Shown: positions 9,086 through 18,033, counted from the first letter of the stretch. The stretch is 64,000 nucleotides of DNA from Desulforamulus profundi (GCF_002607855.1 NZ_AWQQ01000020.1:1-64000); one strand, 5' to 3'. Notes: generated from the letters alone by a model not told the origin. Numbers and translations: made by a program.

Positions 9086-10362
9086 ATGAGGGGGATATAT
9101 GAAGCCCTGATGAGCGCATCCAGGGCGCACGCTAAATGGGAACTGGAGATGTCCAACAACATCGTCCGCAATAGAAAACATTTATTTATTCTTGCCGTAA
9201 TGATGCTTCCTTTAGTTATTCCGGCCATTGGACATGCTGCTGATTTACCAGGTTTTATCGGCGGCAAAAATGCCTTTGGTCCGTCCCACTTTACGCCGAC
9301 CATGTTTTATGGCTCTATGTTCGTCGGTGTATGTGCAGGTTTGATTACCGGATGCATCGGTGCCGGCGGTGGTTTTATTATTACTCCTGCACTGATGAGC
9401 CTTGGTGTGAAAGGGATCCTGGCAGTGGGTACTGACCAGTTTCACATATTTGCCAAAGCCATTATGGGAACCGTCATTCACAAAAAGCTTGGCAACGTTA
9501 ACGTACCCCTGGCTGTGGCCTTTTTGGTAGGCTCCGGCCTGGGTGTAACCGCCGGCGGCAGCCTGAACAGGGCGTTGTTTAATGCCAACCCGGTGTTGAG
9601 TGATTTTGTCATCAGTGCGGTTTATGTCTTTATGCTGGGCTTCCTGGGCTTTTACTCCATGTACGACTTTATTAAGACCAGGGGAAGTTCCAACAAAGGG
9701 GATGCCCACGGGGCCCCGCCGGTTTAACTCCCCTGGCGCAGAAACTGCAAAAGGTTAACCTGGCACCCATGATTAAATTTGACGAGGACGTCACTCCCGG
9801 CGGTCGTAAAATTTCCGGCTGGTTTGTGGCCTTCTGCGGCGCCGTTGTAGGCTTTGCCGCCGCCATCATGGGGGTCGGCGGCGGCTTCCTGACCTTCCCG
9901 ATGTTTGTTTACGGTCTGGGTGTTTCCTCCTTTACCACCGTGGGTACCGATATCTTACAGATTATCTTTACCGCCGGTTACAGTTCCATCGCCCAGTATG
10001 CCATTTACGGCTATATCTTCTACACCTTGGCCATGGGCATGCTGGTTGGCTCCCTGCTGGGCATTCAAATCGGCGCAGCCACCACCAAAGTGGTTCCCGG
10101 TATCTATATTCGCGGCTTTTACGCTGTGGCCATTATGGCCGGTTTTGTAAACAGGCTCTTCGCCCTGCCTGAAAAGATGGTACAGATGGGGTATATCTCC
10201 ATGAGTACGTCCGTCACAACACTTTTAGCCACCATTGGCACCTGGGTCTTCTTCGGATTGGTGTTCATCTTTGCCGGCTGGATTATTTTAGCCTTCATCA
10301 GAGGCATTCCTACCCTGCGGGCTGAGACAGCCACAACTGTCACGAAAGGAGTGAGCCATTAA
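9086..10362 (+). pseudogene. TauE/SafE family sulfite/anion permease, one frameshift
   Basis: A membrane transporter of the TauE/SafE family, proposed to export sulfite or other organosulfur anions. Two homologous halves are visible, each with the glycine signature: GLITGCIGAGGGFIITPALM in the first and GFAAAIMGVGGGFLTFPMFV in the second. Each is followed by a VGTDxxxIxF motif. About eight membrane segments are expected. ATG 9086 follows GAAGGGGGT. The frame breaks at 9716-9723, where one G appears lost, joining GAPP to GLTPLAQKLQKV. The restored length is 425 residues. The stop overlaps the ATG of the next gene (TAATG), so the two are translationally coupled. Long soluble N-terminal and central linkers are typical of homologues in sulfate reducers. 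Confidence 0.85.
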
Positions 10363-11077
10363 TGATTAGAGATCGCAAAGCGTTTTTTCTGGGGATTATC
10401 ATGATGATTTCTTTTCTGGGGATCTATGCCTATATGATGAGTCCTTCCTTTGGCAATGGCAGAAACGGCCTGGAATTTGCCGATGACATGTTTAATTCCA
10501 TCTCCAAGGGTTCCGCCCTTTCCATCGTTCAAGGTGAAGCGAAAAAGGCAGACAAGTGGCAGGGGACCGTCATTGATGTCAGTATAAAAGCGAAAAGCGG
10601 GGAAGAGGCTGCCCGCTGGGCCTCCCAGTATGAAAAAATTGACGGCGTCCAGGTGACGGCGGAGAAGGAAACCCTTAAAATAAAAGGGGACCTGGGGAAA
10701 ATCATGGCTACCATTGCCAAAGACAGCACGGACATGTACAACAATCAGGGTGACATCGTAAAACAGAGATACGGGCTGGACCCCAGGGAAACAGTTTATA
10801 ACTGGTACAATTCAACCAAACAAATAAGCAAAGCCCTGGACAAGCAGGAAAATTTCAAGCAATCAGCTGCCATCCAGGGACTGCAGAAAAAGGTGATAGA
10901 ACCTTCCTATAATTACTACGGTGTGGAAACCGAGCATGTAAAGGACAACAAAGGTGTCATGACCTTTATGCTGGTCTTCTATATGATCTACACCCTCTGG
11001 TATGCTTCGCCATCTACTACCTGTGCCAAGGCCTGGGTATTACCATGAGCAAGCAGGCTAAGAAGGCCGAGGCATAG
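10362..11077 (+). pseudogene. Conserved membrane-anchored partner of the TauE permease, one frameshift
   Basis: A 238-residue protein once one missing G near 11003 is restored. The original frame ends early at 11048, whereas the restored end reads YGFAIYYLCQGLGITMSKQA and stops at 11077. It has one N-terminal membrane segment (FFLGIIMMISFLGIYAYMM), a long hydrophilic helical region probably outside the cytoplasm, and a second C-terminal membrane segment. Its start overlaps the permease stop, which suggests a subunit or accessory role. I know of no assigned function; a complex with the permease is inference. Confidence 0.7.
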
Positions 11078-11118
11078 GCCGTATACCAAAACACGTTTAA
11101 TAAAAACGGCAAATTTAA

Positions 11119-11148
11119 AAGGCTGGCGGGACAAACCCGCCAGCCTTT
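11119..11148. terminator. Bidirectional terminator
   Basis: GGCTGGCGGG-ACAAA-CCCGCCAGCC flanked by AAAA and TTT, between the convergent permease partner and XRE genes. Confidence 0.8.
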
Positions 11149-11359
11149 ACTCGCCTTCCAACCCAAACAAATCAGAAACCGGTATGCCAAGGTATGTGCA
11201 CAACTTGGCCACCAATTCCCTGGGGTAACAGTCCATCTCATCATAGTACAGTTCTTCCACGGCGTTGATGTCATAATCGATGTCTTTCGCCACCTGTTGA
11301 ATGGATAATCCCCGGTCATCCACAATATGTTTTAACAATGAACGCAGCTGCATGACCAT
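11147..11359 (-). CDS. Small XRE-family DNA-binding protein
   Basis: A 70-residue protein made almost entirely of a Cro/C1-type helix-turn-helix: MQLRSLLKHIVDDRGLSIQQ, then VAKDIDYDINAVEELYYDEM. The end, LCTYLGIPVSDLFGLEGE, is typical of single-domain XRE regulators. ATG 11359 is chosen because GGAGAGGTG lies 8 bases upstream. Its target is unknown. Confidence 0.75.
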   Translation of the reverse strand: MVMQLRSLLKHIVDDRGLSIQQVAKDIDYDINAVEELYYDEMDCYPRELVAKLCTYLGIPVSDLFGLEGE

Positions 11360-11428
11360 GACTGTATCACCTCTCCGTTTAATGTACCCGATGAGCAAGG
11401 ATCTATGAAAAGAACGGTCACCCTTAAC

Positions 11429-12204
11429 CTACCGTATTTCAACCTCGGTACCCAGGGACACCCTGTCGTACAGTTCTGCGATATCCTTGTTATTCAACCG
11501 GATACAGCCACCCGAGGCATGTTTGCCGATGGATGCCGGTTCATTGGTGCCATGGATGCCGTATTTCATCCCCCGGGGCGCCCGGCTGTCATTCTCTGCC
11601 CGTTTGTCCTTTTGGTAAGGCACACTCAGGCCCATCCAGCGGGGTCCCAGCAGTGTGTCGGGCTCTTTTCCCTGGGGGTAAGGAGTCTTGTTCACGATTT
11701 TAAAGGTGCCTTCAGGGGTGTAAAAATCTTTTTTTCCTGTTGCTATGGGATATTTTTTAACCAGGGTTCCCTGCTGGTAAAAGTATAGGACGTTTTGATC
11801 CTTCTGCACGATAATCTTATGTTTTCGGGTCTTGGGGTTCGGGTAAGTCATTATAATTCTTGGTTCGGGACGTAAGTTTATTACATAAACATACTTATCT
11901 CCCTGTAAAAAAATACTGTCTGCAAGGGAAATTCCCAGCAGGGGGATTTTATCCTTCGGTTTGTTTTTGATCCGGGAAGCGCCTGTGAAGCGGCTCTCCG
12001 ACACCTGCAATACACCGCTGCTTTCCCCATCGCTGCCCTTCACCACCACCTGGTTGTCCTGCACATACAGCGAGTAATCGTTGTCCCGGTACAAAAGTTT
12101 TTGAACCGGCAAGGGCTTTCGCTGGGGAGATCCACTACTCAAAAAGAAAATAACCAGCCCCAAAGACAGCAGGATGGAAAGTACTGCCAAAGGATTTTTT
12201 TCAT
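11429..12204 (-). pseudogene. L,D-transpeptidase (YkuD), frameshift at the start
   Basis: A cell-wall cross-linking enzyme acting outside the membrane. The catalytic YkuD motif is clear: HGTNEPASIGKHASGGCIRL, with the nucleophilic Cys. The N-terminus has a membrane anchor (LAVLSILLSLGLVIFFLSS). The ribosome binding site TAGGAG and the ATG at 12204 are in a different frame from the body of the gene. The run of seven A at 12195-12201 needs one more A, giving MKKNPLAVLS and a 258-residue protein. No other start fits after the ribosome binding site. A homopolymer miscall is the simplest explanation. Confidence 0.85.
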
Positions 12205-12319
12205 AACACCTTAATCTCCTATCAAATTTGCTGCAGTTTGTATTTTTCTCACTGCCGAAGGAGATATGCGGTGAAATAATTTCCACATCGTAAGACACCG
12301 AAAACAGTATTAAACGCAC

Positions 12320-12350
12320 AAAACCCCGGTGAGAAAATGACCGGGGTTTT
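12320..12350 (-). terminator. Terminator of uppP
   Basis: AAAACCCCGGT and ACCGGGGTTTT form an 11-bp stem with a 9-nt loop directly after the uppP stop codon. Confidence 0.8.
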
Positions 12351-12357
12351 GTGCTAT

Positions 12358-13143
12358 TTAAAACTTGCCCAGCATCTGTGCGGTGAGTACACCGATACCT
12401 AAAATCCACACGTAAACAGAGAATATTTTGAGGGAGCCCCGCTGGAGAATTGCCAGCATCCATTTCACAGCCACATAACCGGAAACGGCGGCTGCCAGCG
12501 TTCCTACAAGCAGGGGAATTGCCCCGATGGACTCAGCCTGGCCGCCGGCAAGCTTGGCGCTTTGCAGCACCACCGCCCCCAGGATGGCTGGTAATGAAAG
12601 CAGGAAGGAAAAGCGGGCAGCGGCTTGTTTATCAATGCCCCGGAATAAGGCCCCGGCGATGGTTAAGCCGGACCTGGAAATGGCGGGAAGGATGGCCGCA
12701 CCCTGCAAAGTGCCTACAATCAGTGCATCTTTAAAAGAAATCTGTTCAATATTTTTTGTTCCTTTTTTCTTCATATTGTCGGCTACCCAGAGGATGACGC
12801 CCGTGGCTAAGAACTCCCATCCGGCTGTGACACCGGTTTTAGAAATATCCTCAAAGAAGTCTTCAAAGGCAAGTCCGATGATGGCGGTGGGAATGGTTCC
12901 CACGATAATCAAAAGACTGAGCCTGCTAAAGGGTCTTTTCATCATATCCACGATGTCTTTCCAGAAAACCGCAACCACCGCCAGCAAAGTCCCCAGGTGG
13001 AGCATTGTATCGAGAAATAATCCGGCTTCGGACAAACCCAAAAGTTTTCTTCCCAACAGCAAATGTCCGGTACTGCTCACAGGTAAAAATTCAGTGAGAC
13101 CCTGGACGGTGCCAAGAATCAATGCTTTTAATAGTTCTTCCAT
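12358..13143 (-). CDS. uppP: Undecaprenyl-diphosphatase
   Basis: A 261-residue polytopic membrane enzyme that dephosphorylates undecaprenyl pyrophosphate to recycle the lipid carrier for cell-wall synthesis; it can confer bacitracin tolerance. The family motifs are all present: GLTEFLPVSSTGHL near residue 15 and LPAISRSGLTIAGALF near residue 155. About eight hydrophobic segments are visible. The ATG at 13143 follows GAGGGGTGA. It sits just upstream of the L,D-transpeptidase on the same strand but has its own terminator, so both are wall genes in tandem rather than one operon. Confidence 0.95.
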   Translation of the reverse strand: MEELLKALILGTVQGLTEFLPVSSTGHLLLGRKLLGLSEAGLFLDTMLHLGTLLAVVAVFWKDIVDMMKRPFSRLSLLIIVGTIPTAIIGLAFEDFFEDISKTGVTAGWEFLATGVILWVADNMKKKGTKNIEQISFKDALIVGTLQGAAILPAISRSGLTIAGALFRGIDKQAAARFSFLLSLPAILGAVVLQSAKLAGGQAESIGAIPLLVGTLAAAVSGYVAVKWMLAILQRGSLKIFSVYVWILGIGVLTAQMLGKF

Positions 13144-13385
13144 AAGTCACCCCTCTACAGTATTTCTAAAGCAACATGACTATTATAACAAAGAACCAGT
13201 GAGAAGGGTCCAAAAAAATGTACTGACCTTTAAATATTCTATGGCAATAGCCGGTGTTTCTTTCTCATGTATTTCCATTGAATAAAAAATATGTCCTCAT
13301 TTCCAGGCATATAATGCCCTGAATTAGGATTGTTAATCATAAGGAAAACAAGGCAACAAATCCCTTTTCTAAACCCTTTATAGCA

Positions 13386-13421
13386 AAACAAAACGGCCCT
13401 GTGGTCAGTGCCACAGGGCCG
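13386..13421 (-). terminator. Terminator of the TerC gene
   Basis: CGGCCCTGTGG-TCAGTG-CCACAGGGCCG; on the minus strand it is followed by TTTTGTTTTG. The stretch 13144-13385 holds only the uppP ribosome binding site and AT-rich DNA. Confidence 0.85.
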
Positions 13422-13426
13422 TACGA

Positions 13427-14104
13427 TTACTGGGAAGCAACCTTTTTATGTTTGCTTTTTTGTCTGCCGGCGATTAAAACACCCGCCGTAACAACTATTA
13501 TTAAACCATATCTTAGAGCAGGGTTGGTAACAAAGAAAGCGTTTAAAAACGGTTCATTGACAATCATCTTGGCAGCCGTTAGGGCGATAACACCCCCACC
13601 GATATAAATAATGACCGGGTAACGTTCAGTCCATTTTATAATGATGGTACTTCCCCAGACCATAATGGGTACACTGATCAGTAAACCCAGCACCACCAGT
13701 AAAAAGTTTCCATGGGCAGCACCGGCGACAGCCAAAACGTTATCCAGTCCCATTACGGCATCGGCAATGATAATGGTTCGGATGGCCTCCCAGCGGTTAT
13801 CGTATGACTTCATGTCATCGTGGCATTTTTCTTCGGTGAGTAATTTGTAGGCAATCCAAATAAGGAGTAATCCCCCGACAAGCAGCAAACCCGGAATCTT
13901 CAGCAACCACACGACCGCCACGGTTGCCACGGCGCGAACGGCGACGGCACCTGCCGTACCCCAGATAATGACCTGTCTTTGTTGTTCCTTGGGTAAGTTC
14001 CTGGCGGCAAGCCCGATAACAATGGCATTGTCACCGGCCAAAACCAAATCGATAACAATAATTGCCAGTAAAGCTGAAAAAAATTCCGCGGAAAACAGTT
14101 CCAT
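13427..14104 (-). CDS. TerC/Alx family membrane protein, likely Mn2+ exporter
   Basis: A 225-residue integral membrane protein of the TerC family (YjbE/Alx type). Family markers are DLVLAGDNAIVIGLAARNLP near the N-terminus and ADAVMGLDNVLAVAGAA in the second half; each acidic motif lies within a membrane helix. ATG 14104 follows GGAGGG. A yybP-ykoY element in its leader points to regulation by Mn2+, which agrees with work linking this family to manganese efflux or metal loading of secreted enzymes. Function by family and riboswitch, not proven here. Confidence 0.85.
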   Translation of the reverse strand: MELFSAEFFSALLAIIVIDLVLAGDNAIVIGLAARNLPKEQQRQVIIWGTAGAVAVRAVATVAVVWLLKIPGLLLVGGLLLIWIAYKLLTEEKCHDDMKSYDNRWEAIRTIIIADAVMGLDNVLAVAGAAHGNFLLVVLGLLISVPIMVWGSTIIIKWTERYPVIIYIGGGVIALTAAKMIVNEPFLNAFFVTNPALRYGLIIVVTAGVLIAGRQKSKHKKVASQ

Positions 14105-14158
14105 ACTACAACCCTCCATTTTTTTCTGAAGCTAGTCTTTCCTAAAAAAGCAAAACAA

Positions 14159-14181
14159 CCTTTACCAAATTCAGGTAAAGG
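14159..14181 (-). promoter_or_regulatory. Second hairpin between riboswitch terminator and TerC gene
   Basis: CCTTTACC-AAATTCA-GGTAAAGG, an 8-bp stem. It repeats the CTTTAC core of the terminator stem just upstream on the transcript, so the two stems could exchange partners. No U-run. Confidence 0.4.
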
Positions 14182-14190
14182 ATGCGGCAA

Positions 14191-14225
14191 TAAAAAAGAC
14201 CTTTACCCGAAAAAGTAAAGGTCTT
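14191..14225 (-). terminator. Expression-platform terminator of the Mn riboswitch
   Basis: On the minus strand AAGACCTTTAC and GTAAAGGTCTT form an 11-bp stem followed by TTTTTTA. It lies directly after the aptamer, so it should be the ligand-controlled terminator. Confidence 0.8.
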
Positions 14226-14308
14226 GCTAACAACTTGAACGTTGCCAACAAAGCCGGGGCCAATGACCCGTAATGACGACCTTGTTGTAAAAGCTACTCC
14301 CCTTTAGC
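14226..14308 (-). ncRNA. yybP-ykoY manganese riboswitch
   Basis: Read on the minus strand from 14308, the element starts AAAGGGGAGTAGC, followed by GGTCGTCATTACGGG, CCCCGGC and GTTGGCAACG. These are the conserved blocks of the yybP-ykoY aptamer, which binds Mn2+. It precedes a TerC-family gene, the commonest partner, and is followed by an intrinsic terminator. Known mechanism: Mn2+ stabilises the aptamer and prevents termination. The exact boundaries are estimated. Confidence 0.85.
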
Positions 14309-14464
14309 AAAACTAATTGTACTTATATGGTAATTCAGATCTTTACTCTTGTCAATAACTTTAGCAGAATTTTAAGGAGTATAACGTATTACTGTACACT
14401 TTAGGGTTCCTACGGTACAATACTGGTAAGTATGAAAAAGATAAGAAGACAGGAAGGATATGGG

Positions 14465-14799
14465 ATGATCAGAAGGGCGACAGAAAAATTAGGATTTCTG
14501 GTGGTTATTCCCGCCATTGTCATTCTCGGCAGCTTTTTGCCATTGTTTATAAACTGCTTACATTGGTAAATCCGTGTTCCTTTCATGGCCTAAACTCTCA
14601 AAGTCATGCGGTGGATTTCTTATACTACAGCCTTACCACCATTACCACCACCGGCTACGGGGATATCTATCCCCTGACAAAAACGGCAAAGGTAATCACT
14701 TCAATTGAAATTGTTTTGGGCGCCTCAGCGCGGTATTTTATGAAGTGGTGGGGAAAAGGAAGCAGAGAAGGTATTAAAATGGAATTTCTGGCTTTATAG
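14465..14799 (+). pseudogene. Two-helix potassium channel, one frameshift
   Basis: A small ion channel of the Ion_trans_2 type. The first helix is KLGFLVVIPAIVILGSFLPL; the pore and selectivity filter SLTTITTTGYGDIYPL follow, then the start of the second helix. The frame changes at about 14555-14567, consistent with one lost base; the joined protein has 111 residues. The second helix is shorter than usual and the tail (ARYFMKWWGKGSREG) is unusual, so a further defect is possible. ATG 14465 follows GGAAGGA. Truncated channel or recent pseudogene. Confidence 0.6.
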
Positions 14800-14846
14800 A
14801 GAGTTATGATATATAATTATATTAGAATTAAGGGGTGGTGATTTTG

Positions 14847-15173
14847 TTGAAGGAAAAAATATCCCAATTAAAAGCAGATCTGTTTAAAGCCATTGCACAC
14901 CCTACCAGAATTCGTATCCTGGAGTTGTTAAAGGACGGGGAACTGTGTGTCTGCGATATTTTCGAGGAACTGAATGTTGAGCAGGCCAATACGTCCCAAC
15001 ACCTGGCGGTTTTAAAAAAGCAGGATGTTCTTCAGAGCAGGAAGGAAGGCCTGCGGGTCATCTACAGCATCAAATATCCGGAGATTATCGATTTATTGGG
15101 CATCGCAGACAAAATCCTCCTTCAGCAGGCCAACGAAACCATGAAAACCTTTGGCGAAATAGCAAGAAAATAG
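14847..15173 (+). CDS. ArsR/SmtB-family metal-responsive repressor
   Basis: A 108-residue winged-helix repressor: LFKAIAHPTRIRILELLKDG, the ELCVCDI metal-binding helix with the paired cysteines of arsenic- and cadmium-type sensors, then ANTSQHLAVLKKQDVL as recognition helix. TTG 14847 is chosen because AAGGGGTGGTG lies 6 bases upstream; GTG 14835 would overlap that signal. No resistance gene follows it, because the downstream padR-fetAB operon is convergent. It may act elsewhere or only on itself. Confidence 0.85.
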   Translation: MKEKISQLKADLFKAIAHPTRIRILELLKDGELCVCDIFEELNVEQANTSQHLAVLKKQDVLQSRKEGLRVIYSIKYPEIIDLLGIADKILLQQANETMKTFGEIARK

Positions 15174-15177
15174 CGCT

Positions 15178-15216
15178 AAAAAGCACGCCGGGCACCCGGA
15201 GTGCTTTTTGCATTTT
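15178..15216. terminator. Terminator after arsR
   Basis: AAAAAGCAC and GTGCTTTTT flank an inner CCGGGC-ACCCGG. It works in both directions, between convergent arsR and fetB. Confidence 0.8.
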
Positions 15217-15218
15217 TA

Positions 15219-15256
15219 ATAACTTAATAACTTAGGTACCAGGTACCTAAGTTATT
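15219..15256. repeat. Palindromic repeat, copy 1
   Basis: AATAACTTAGGTACC and GGTACCTAAGTTATT form a perfect 15-bp inverted repeat around one base, preceded by another AATAACTT copy. A close relative lies at 21481-21513 in opposite orientation. Here it starts inside the fetB stop codon and may help end that transcript. Confidence 0.65.
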
Positions 15257-16051
15257 TTTTGCTCTGTAAAACAAAAGGCTGCAAAGCCCCGTCTTCATTA
15301 AACAGTTTTTTATAAGAAAGTCCCACCAAAATCAGGCAGCCGATGGCCACAGCGGCGGCAATCATCAGCATGACCACAATTTGATACCGGACGGCTTCGC
15401 TGGGGTCCGCGCCGCCAAGAATCTGGCCCGTCATCATACCCGGTAAACTGACCAGGCCCACCACCATTAAAGAGTTAATGGTGGGGGTCATACCGGCCCG
15501 GACGGCTTCCTGGACGCTGGAACGGATGGCCTCCCAGGGGGTGGCCCCGAAGGTCAGCATGGCCTCAATTTCCGCCGAGCGGGACCTGGCCTCGCTGTAA
15601 AGACGGTCCAGGGAGAGGGCAATGCCGTTCATGGAGTTGCCCAGGATCATCCGAAAATGGGTATGGCAATTCTGGCGGAATACCAGGGGTCGGGGGAGAT
15701 AATCAATACTGTGACAAGGGAACCTACCAGGTAGGTGCTGGCCAAAAGGGATACAAAGGCCAGCAGGGACGGGTAGTTGGGGACGTTTGGCGTTCTCTTG
15801 ACTGCGGTCTTGGAGGCAATAAAACACATCAAGGTAATGATGGCCATAATAAGCCAGAGGTTATTGATTTTAAAGATATAGGTCAGGGCATAGCCCACCA
15901 GCGTAAGCTGCACGAAGGTGCGGACAGTTCCCCACAGTAAAGACCTCAGCAGCCCCAGCTTCAGAAGGGAGGAGATGGCTCCGGTGATCAAAACCAGCAC
16001 AACCGTAAAAGCCAGATGAAGGTTGGAAATGGGAATGGTGGCGTTTTCCAT
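15252..16051 (-). pseudogene. fetB: FetB-type ABC transporter permease, one frameshift
   Basis: Membrane subunit of the FetAB (YbbM) transporter, associated with iron export and peroxide resistance. Several hydrophobic segments are visible (LAFTVVLVLITGAISSLLKL, then LWLIMAIITLMCFIASKTAV) along with the conserved MILGNSMNGIALSLDRL block. The frame breaks near 15649-15652, where GGATGATC should be GGGATGATC. Joined, IAIPIFG continues into MILGNSMNG, giving 266 residues. ATG 16051 follows AGAGGTG. The third gene of a padR-fetA-fetB operon; two bases separate it from fetA. Confidence 0.85.
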
Positions 16052-16053
16052 GG

Positions 16054-16707
16054 TTATTCACCTCTTTGTCCGGGACCGATGTCCAGAAAAGAAACCCGGT
16101 CCAATCCTTTATAATCATTGTTATGGGACACCAGCAGCGCGGCACGGCCCGGGCCGGTCAACCAGCGGGACAGTACCCCGTAAAAGGCTTCCCTGGCCTG
16201 GTCATCCAGGGCGGCGGTGGGTTCATCCAGCAGCATGACATGCGGCTGGATGAGGAGCCCTCTGACAAAGGCAATCCGGGCAGCTTCGCCGCCGGAGAGG
16301 GTCCGGGAATCCTGCTCCCACAGGTTTGCGCCCAGAAGAAGTTCCTGCATCAGGGCTTTGGCCCGGTCGGGATCAAATTTATTTTTACTACCCTGCCGTG
16401 TTTCGAAGGGCTTGGCCAGGTTCTCCGCCACTGTCCCGTCAAAAAGGGCCGGCTTCTGCGCCAGGTAATGCAAACGGGCTCGCCAGGCTGTGGCCGGCAG
16501 GTGCCGCCAGCTTTCCCCTTGCAAAAAAACTTCCCCGCCGCTGCAGGACTGCAGTCTGGCCAGAACCCTGAGCAATGTGGATTTACCGGCCCCGGAGGGC
16601 CCCCGTACCACCAGGACACTTCCCTCGGCCACTGCGCCGGATGCGGTAATTTGACGTCCCGGGCCGGTGCCTAGGGTATAGGTGATGTTCTGAAACGTAA
16701 AGAGCAT
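16054..16707 (-). CDS. fetA: FetA-type ABC transporter ATPase
   Basis: A 217-residue ATP-binding subunit. Walker A is GPSGAGKST near residue 36, the signature LSGGEAARIAFVRGLL near 140, and Walker B MLLDEPTAALD near 165, with switch histidine VSH. It pairs with the FetB permease immediately downstream. Small size without extra domains matches the iron-export FetA family. The ATG follows GGAGGAACGG at the end of padR. Confidence 0.88.
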   Translation of the reverse strand: MLFTFQNITYTLGTGPGRQITASGAVAEGSVLVVRGPSGAGKSTLLRVLARLQSCSGGEVFLQGESWRHLPATAWRARLHYLAQKPALFDGTVAENLAKPFETRQGSKNKFDPDRAKALMQELLLGANLWEQDSRTLSGGEAARIAFVRGLLIQPHVMLLDEPTAALDDQAREAFYGVLSRWLTGPGRAALLVSHNNDYKGLDRVSFLDIGPGQRGE

Positions 16708-16710
16708 TTT

Positions 16711-17013
16711 CTACCGTTCCTCCAAAACTTCCCGGGCCAGCTCCCGGATTTTTCCTTTGGCCTCCGCCAGCACCTCACCGCCGGCTTCCGTGATCCTGTA
16801 GTACTTTCGAAGCTTGCCTTCCACGTTGATTTTTTCCGATACCAAAAGCCCGTTTTCTTCAAGCTTGTTCAAAATAGGGTACATGGTGCCGGGCCCCACG
16901 GGGTAGCCGTGCCTGGCCAGTTCTTCCATCAGTTCCAGCCCGTAAACCGGGTTTAAAGAAGCATGATAAAGAATGTGTACCCGGATAAAACCAAGGAAAA
17001 GTTCTCTCAGCAT
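16711..17013 (-). CDS. PadR-family transcriptional regulator
   Basis: A 100-residue PadR-type winged helix protein. LGFIRVHILYHASLNPVYGL opens it, followed by YPVGPGTMYPILNKLEENGL as recognition region and KYYRITEAGGEVLAEAK as the wing. It is the first gene of the padR-fetA-fetB operon and probably represses it. ATG 17013 follows CGAGGTGTG. A dyad in its promoter region may be its own operator. Confidence 0.88.
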   Translation of the reverse strand: MLRELFLGFIRVHILYHASLNPVYGLELMEELARHGYPVGPGTMYPILNKLEENGLLVSEKINVEGKLRKYYRITEAGGEVLAEAKGKIRELAREVLEER

Positions 17014-17028
17014 ATATCACACCTCGAT

Positions 17029-17041
17029 ATCGGTATACGAT
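17029..17041 (-). promoter_or_regulatory. Candidate PadR operator
   Basis: ATCG-GTATA-CGAT dyad 15 bases upstream of the padR start, inside the likely promoter. PadR proteins bind such dyads at their own promoters; assignment is inference. Confidence 0.4.
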
Positions 17042-17052
17042 AATAATTATAC

Positions 17053-17249
17053 AGGGGGGTTCACCCGCAGGCAAGACCTGACCTGTTGGAAGAAGAAAAA
17101 CAGCATGAGGTTTGGTTTGAGGACCCGCAAAGCGCAGCACTGAAGGCAGAACTGGTGAAGAAATATAATTGGCAAGGTTGGCCTTCTGGCGGTTGGGGTG
17201 TGAAAATCAGGAGTTCTTTCATGTGTTGACAAAGGTAAAGGGGCCATGA
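17053..17249 (+). pseudogene. C-terminal fragment of a GH18 spore-type glycosidase
   Basis: The text EVWFEDPQSAALKAELVKKY, followed after a one-base loss near 17168-17170 by LARLAFWRLGCEN, is the C-terminal end of the YaaH-like GH18 domain found in spore-germination and cortex-associated hydrolases. Nothing before it resembles the catalytic part, so most of the gene is missing. It ends with TGA at 17247-17249. Supports a spore-forming host. Confidence 0.6.
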
Positions 17250-17316
17250 CGGAACAATCTGTTAATAAATAACGCCTCCCCCGGCCATACTAAAGGACGA
17301 CAGGAGGTGTTTTTCA

Positions 17317-17550
17317 GTGGCGAAAAAAGTGGCCATCGAACCTGGTCTGGATGATTTAAGCCAACTTTTAAAGAACCAGGGCTATAAAGTTGTTAAACCC
17401 GGCAGTGGGGAAAATGTAATGGCGGTTGTTATCAACGGCTTGGATAACAACACCATGAACATGCAGGGCATCTCAACCAAAGCACCGGTTATTGATGCAG
17501 CCGGTTATACGCCGGATCAAATTTTATCCCGCATTAAAGAATTAGGTTAA
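17317..17550 (+). CDS. UPF0180 (YkuS-like) protein
   Basis: A 77-residue protein starting with GTG after AGGAGGTG. IEPGLDDLSQLLKNQGYKVV near the start and DAAGYTPDQILSRIKELG at the end match the UPF0180/YkuS family, common in spore-forming Firmicutes and of unknown function. Monocistronic, with its own terminator. Confidence 0.85.
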   Translation: MAKKVAIEPGLDDLSQLLKNQGYKVVKPGSGENVMAVVINGLDNNTMNMQGISTKAPVIDAAGYTPDQILSRIKELG

Positions 17551-17561
17551 AAGAAAGCAGG

Positions 17562-17593
17562 AAACCCGGAAGAAGGAATCCGGGTTTCTTTTA
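17562..17593 (+). terminator. Terminator after the UPF0180 gene
   Basis: AAACCCGGA-AGAAGGAA-TCCGGGTTT followed by CTTTTA. Confidence 0.8.
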
Positions 17594-17622
17594 TACTCCG
17601 GGCAAAGTACCAGGACTTTTTG

Positions 17623-18033
17623 TTAACGAATGCCGACCACTTCCACCAGGTAATCGTGCAGCCGCTCAAAGAGGAGGCCCACCCCAAACCACAGGAGAGC
17701 CATATCCAGGCGAATCACCCCGGCAATCTGCAAGGGTGTCTGCCCGGTGTAGTCCCAGGGAATGGCGCCGGTGACAGCCTTAATCAACAGGCCGCTGCCG
17801 GCTTCTATGAACCAGATGGCCACCACCCAGACCATCCCCCGCAGCCACCAGGTCCAAGGACGGATGACGTTATGGACCGGTTCCAAGAGGATTGCCAGTC
17901 CGTAAATGGGGAACATCCAGAGATAGGTGGTGGAGGTCAAACGCCAGTCCCCGTCCAGGGCAGACAGAAACCCTGTCCACATAACCTCCATTAACCAGCC
18001 TAATAGTCCGTAGATAAGAAAGCGTCTGAACAT
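17623..18033 (-). CDS. Small polytopic membrane protein (ABC-transporter type IV-like)
   Basis: A 136-residue hydrophobic protein with about four membrane segments: FLIYGLLGWLMEVMWTGFLS, MFPIYGLAILLEP, WWLRGMVWVVAIWFIEAG and LDMALLWFGVGLLFE. The opening RFLIYGLLGWLMEV resembles the family annotated as putative ABC-transporter type IV, for which no transport function is proven. ATG 18033 is chosen over longer frames; its ribosome binding site is weak. Function unknown. Confidence 0.65.
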   Translation of the reverse strand: MFRRFLIYGLLGWLMEVMWTGFLSALDGDWRLTSTTYLWMFPIYGLAILLEPVHNVIRPWTWWLRGMVWVVAIWFIEAGSGLLIKAVTGAIPWDYTGQTPLQIAGVIRLDMALLWFGVGLLFERLHDYLVEVVGIR

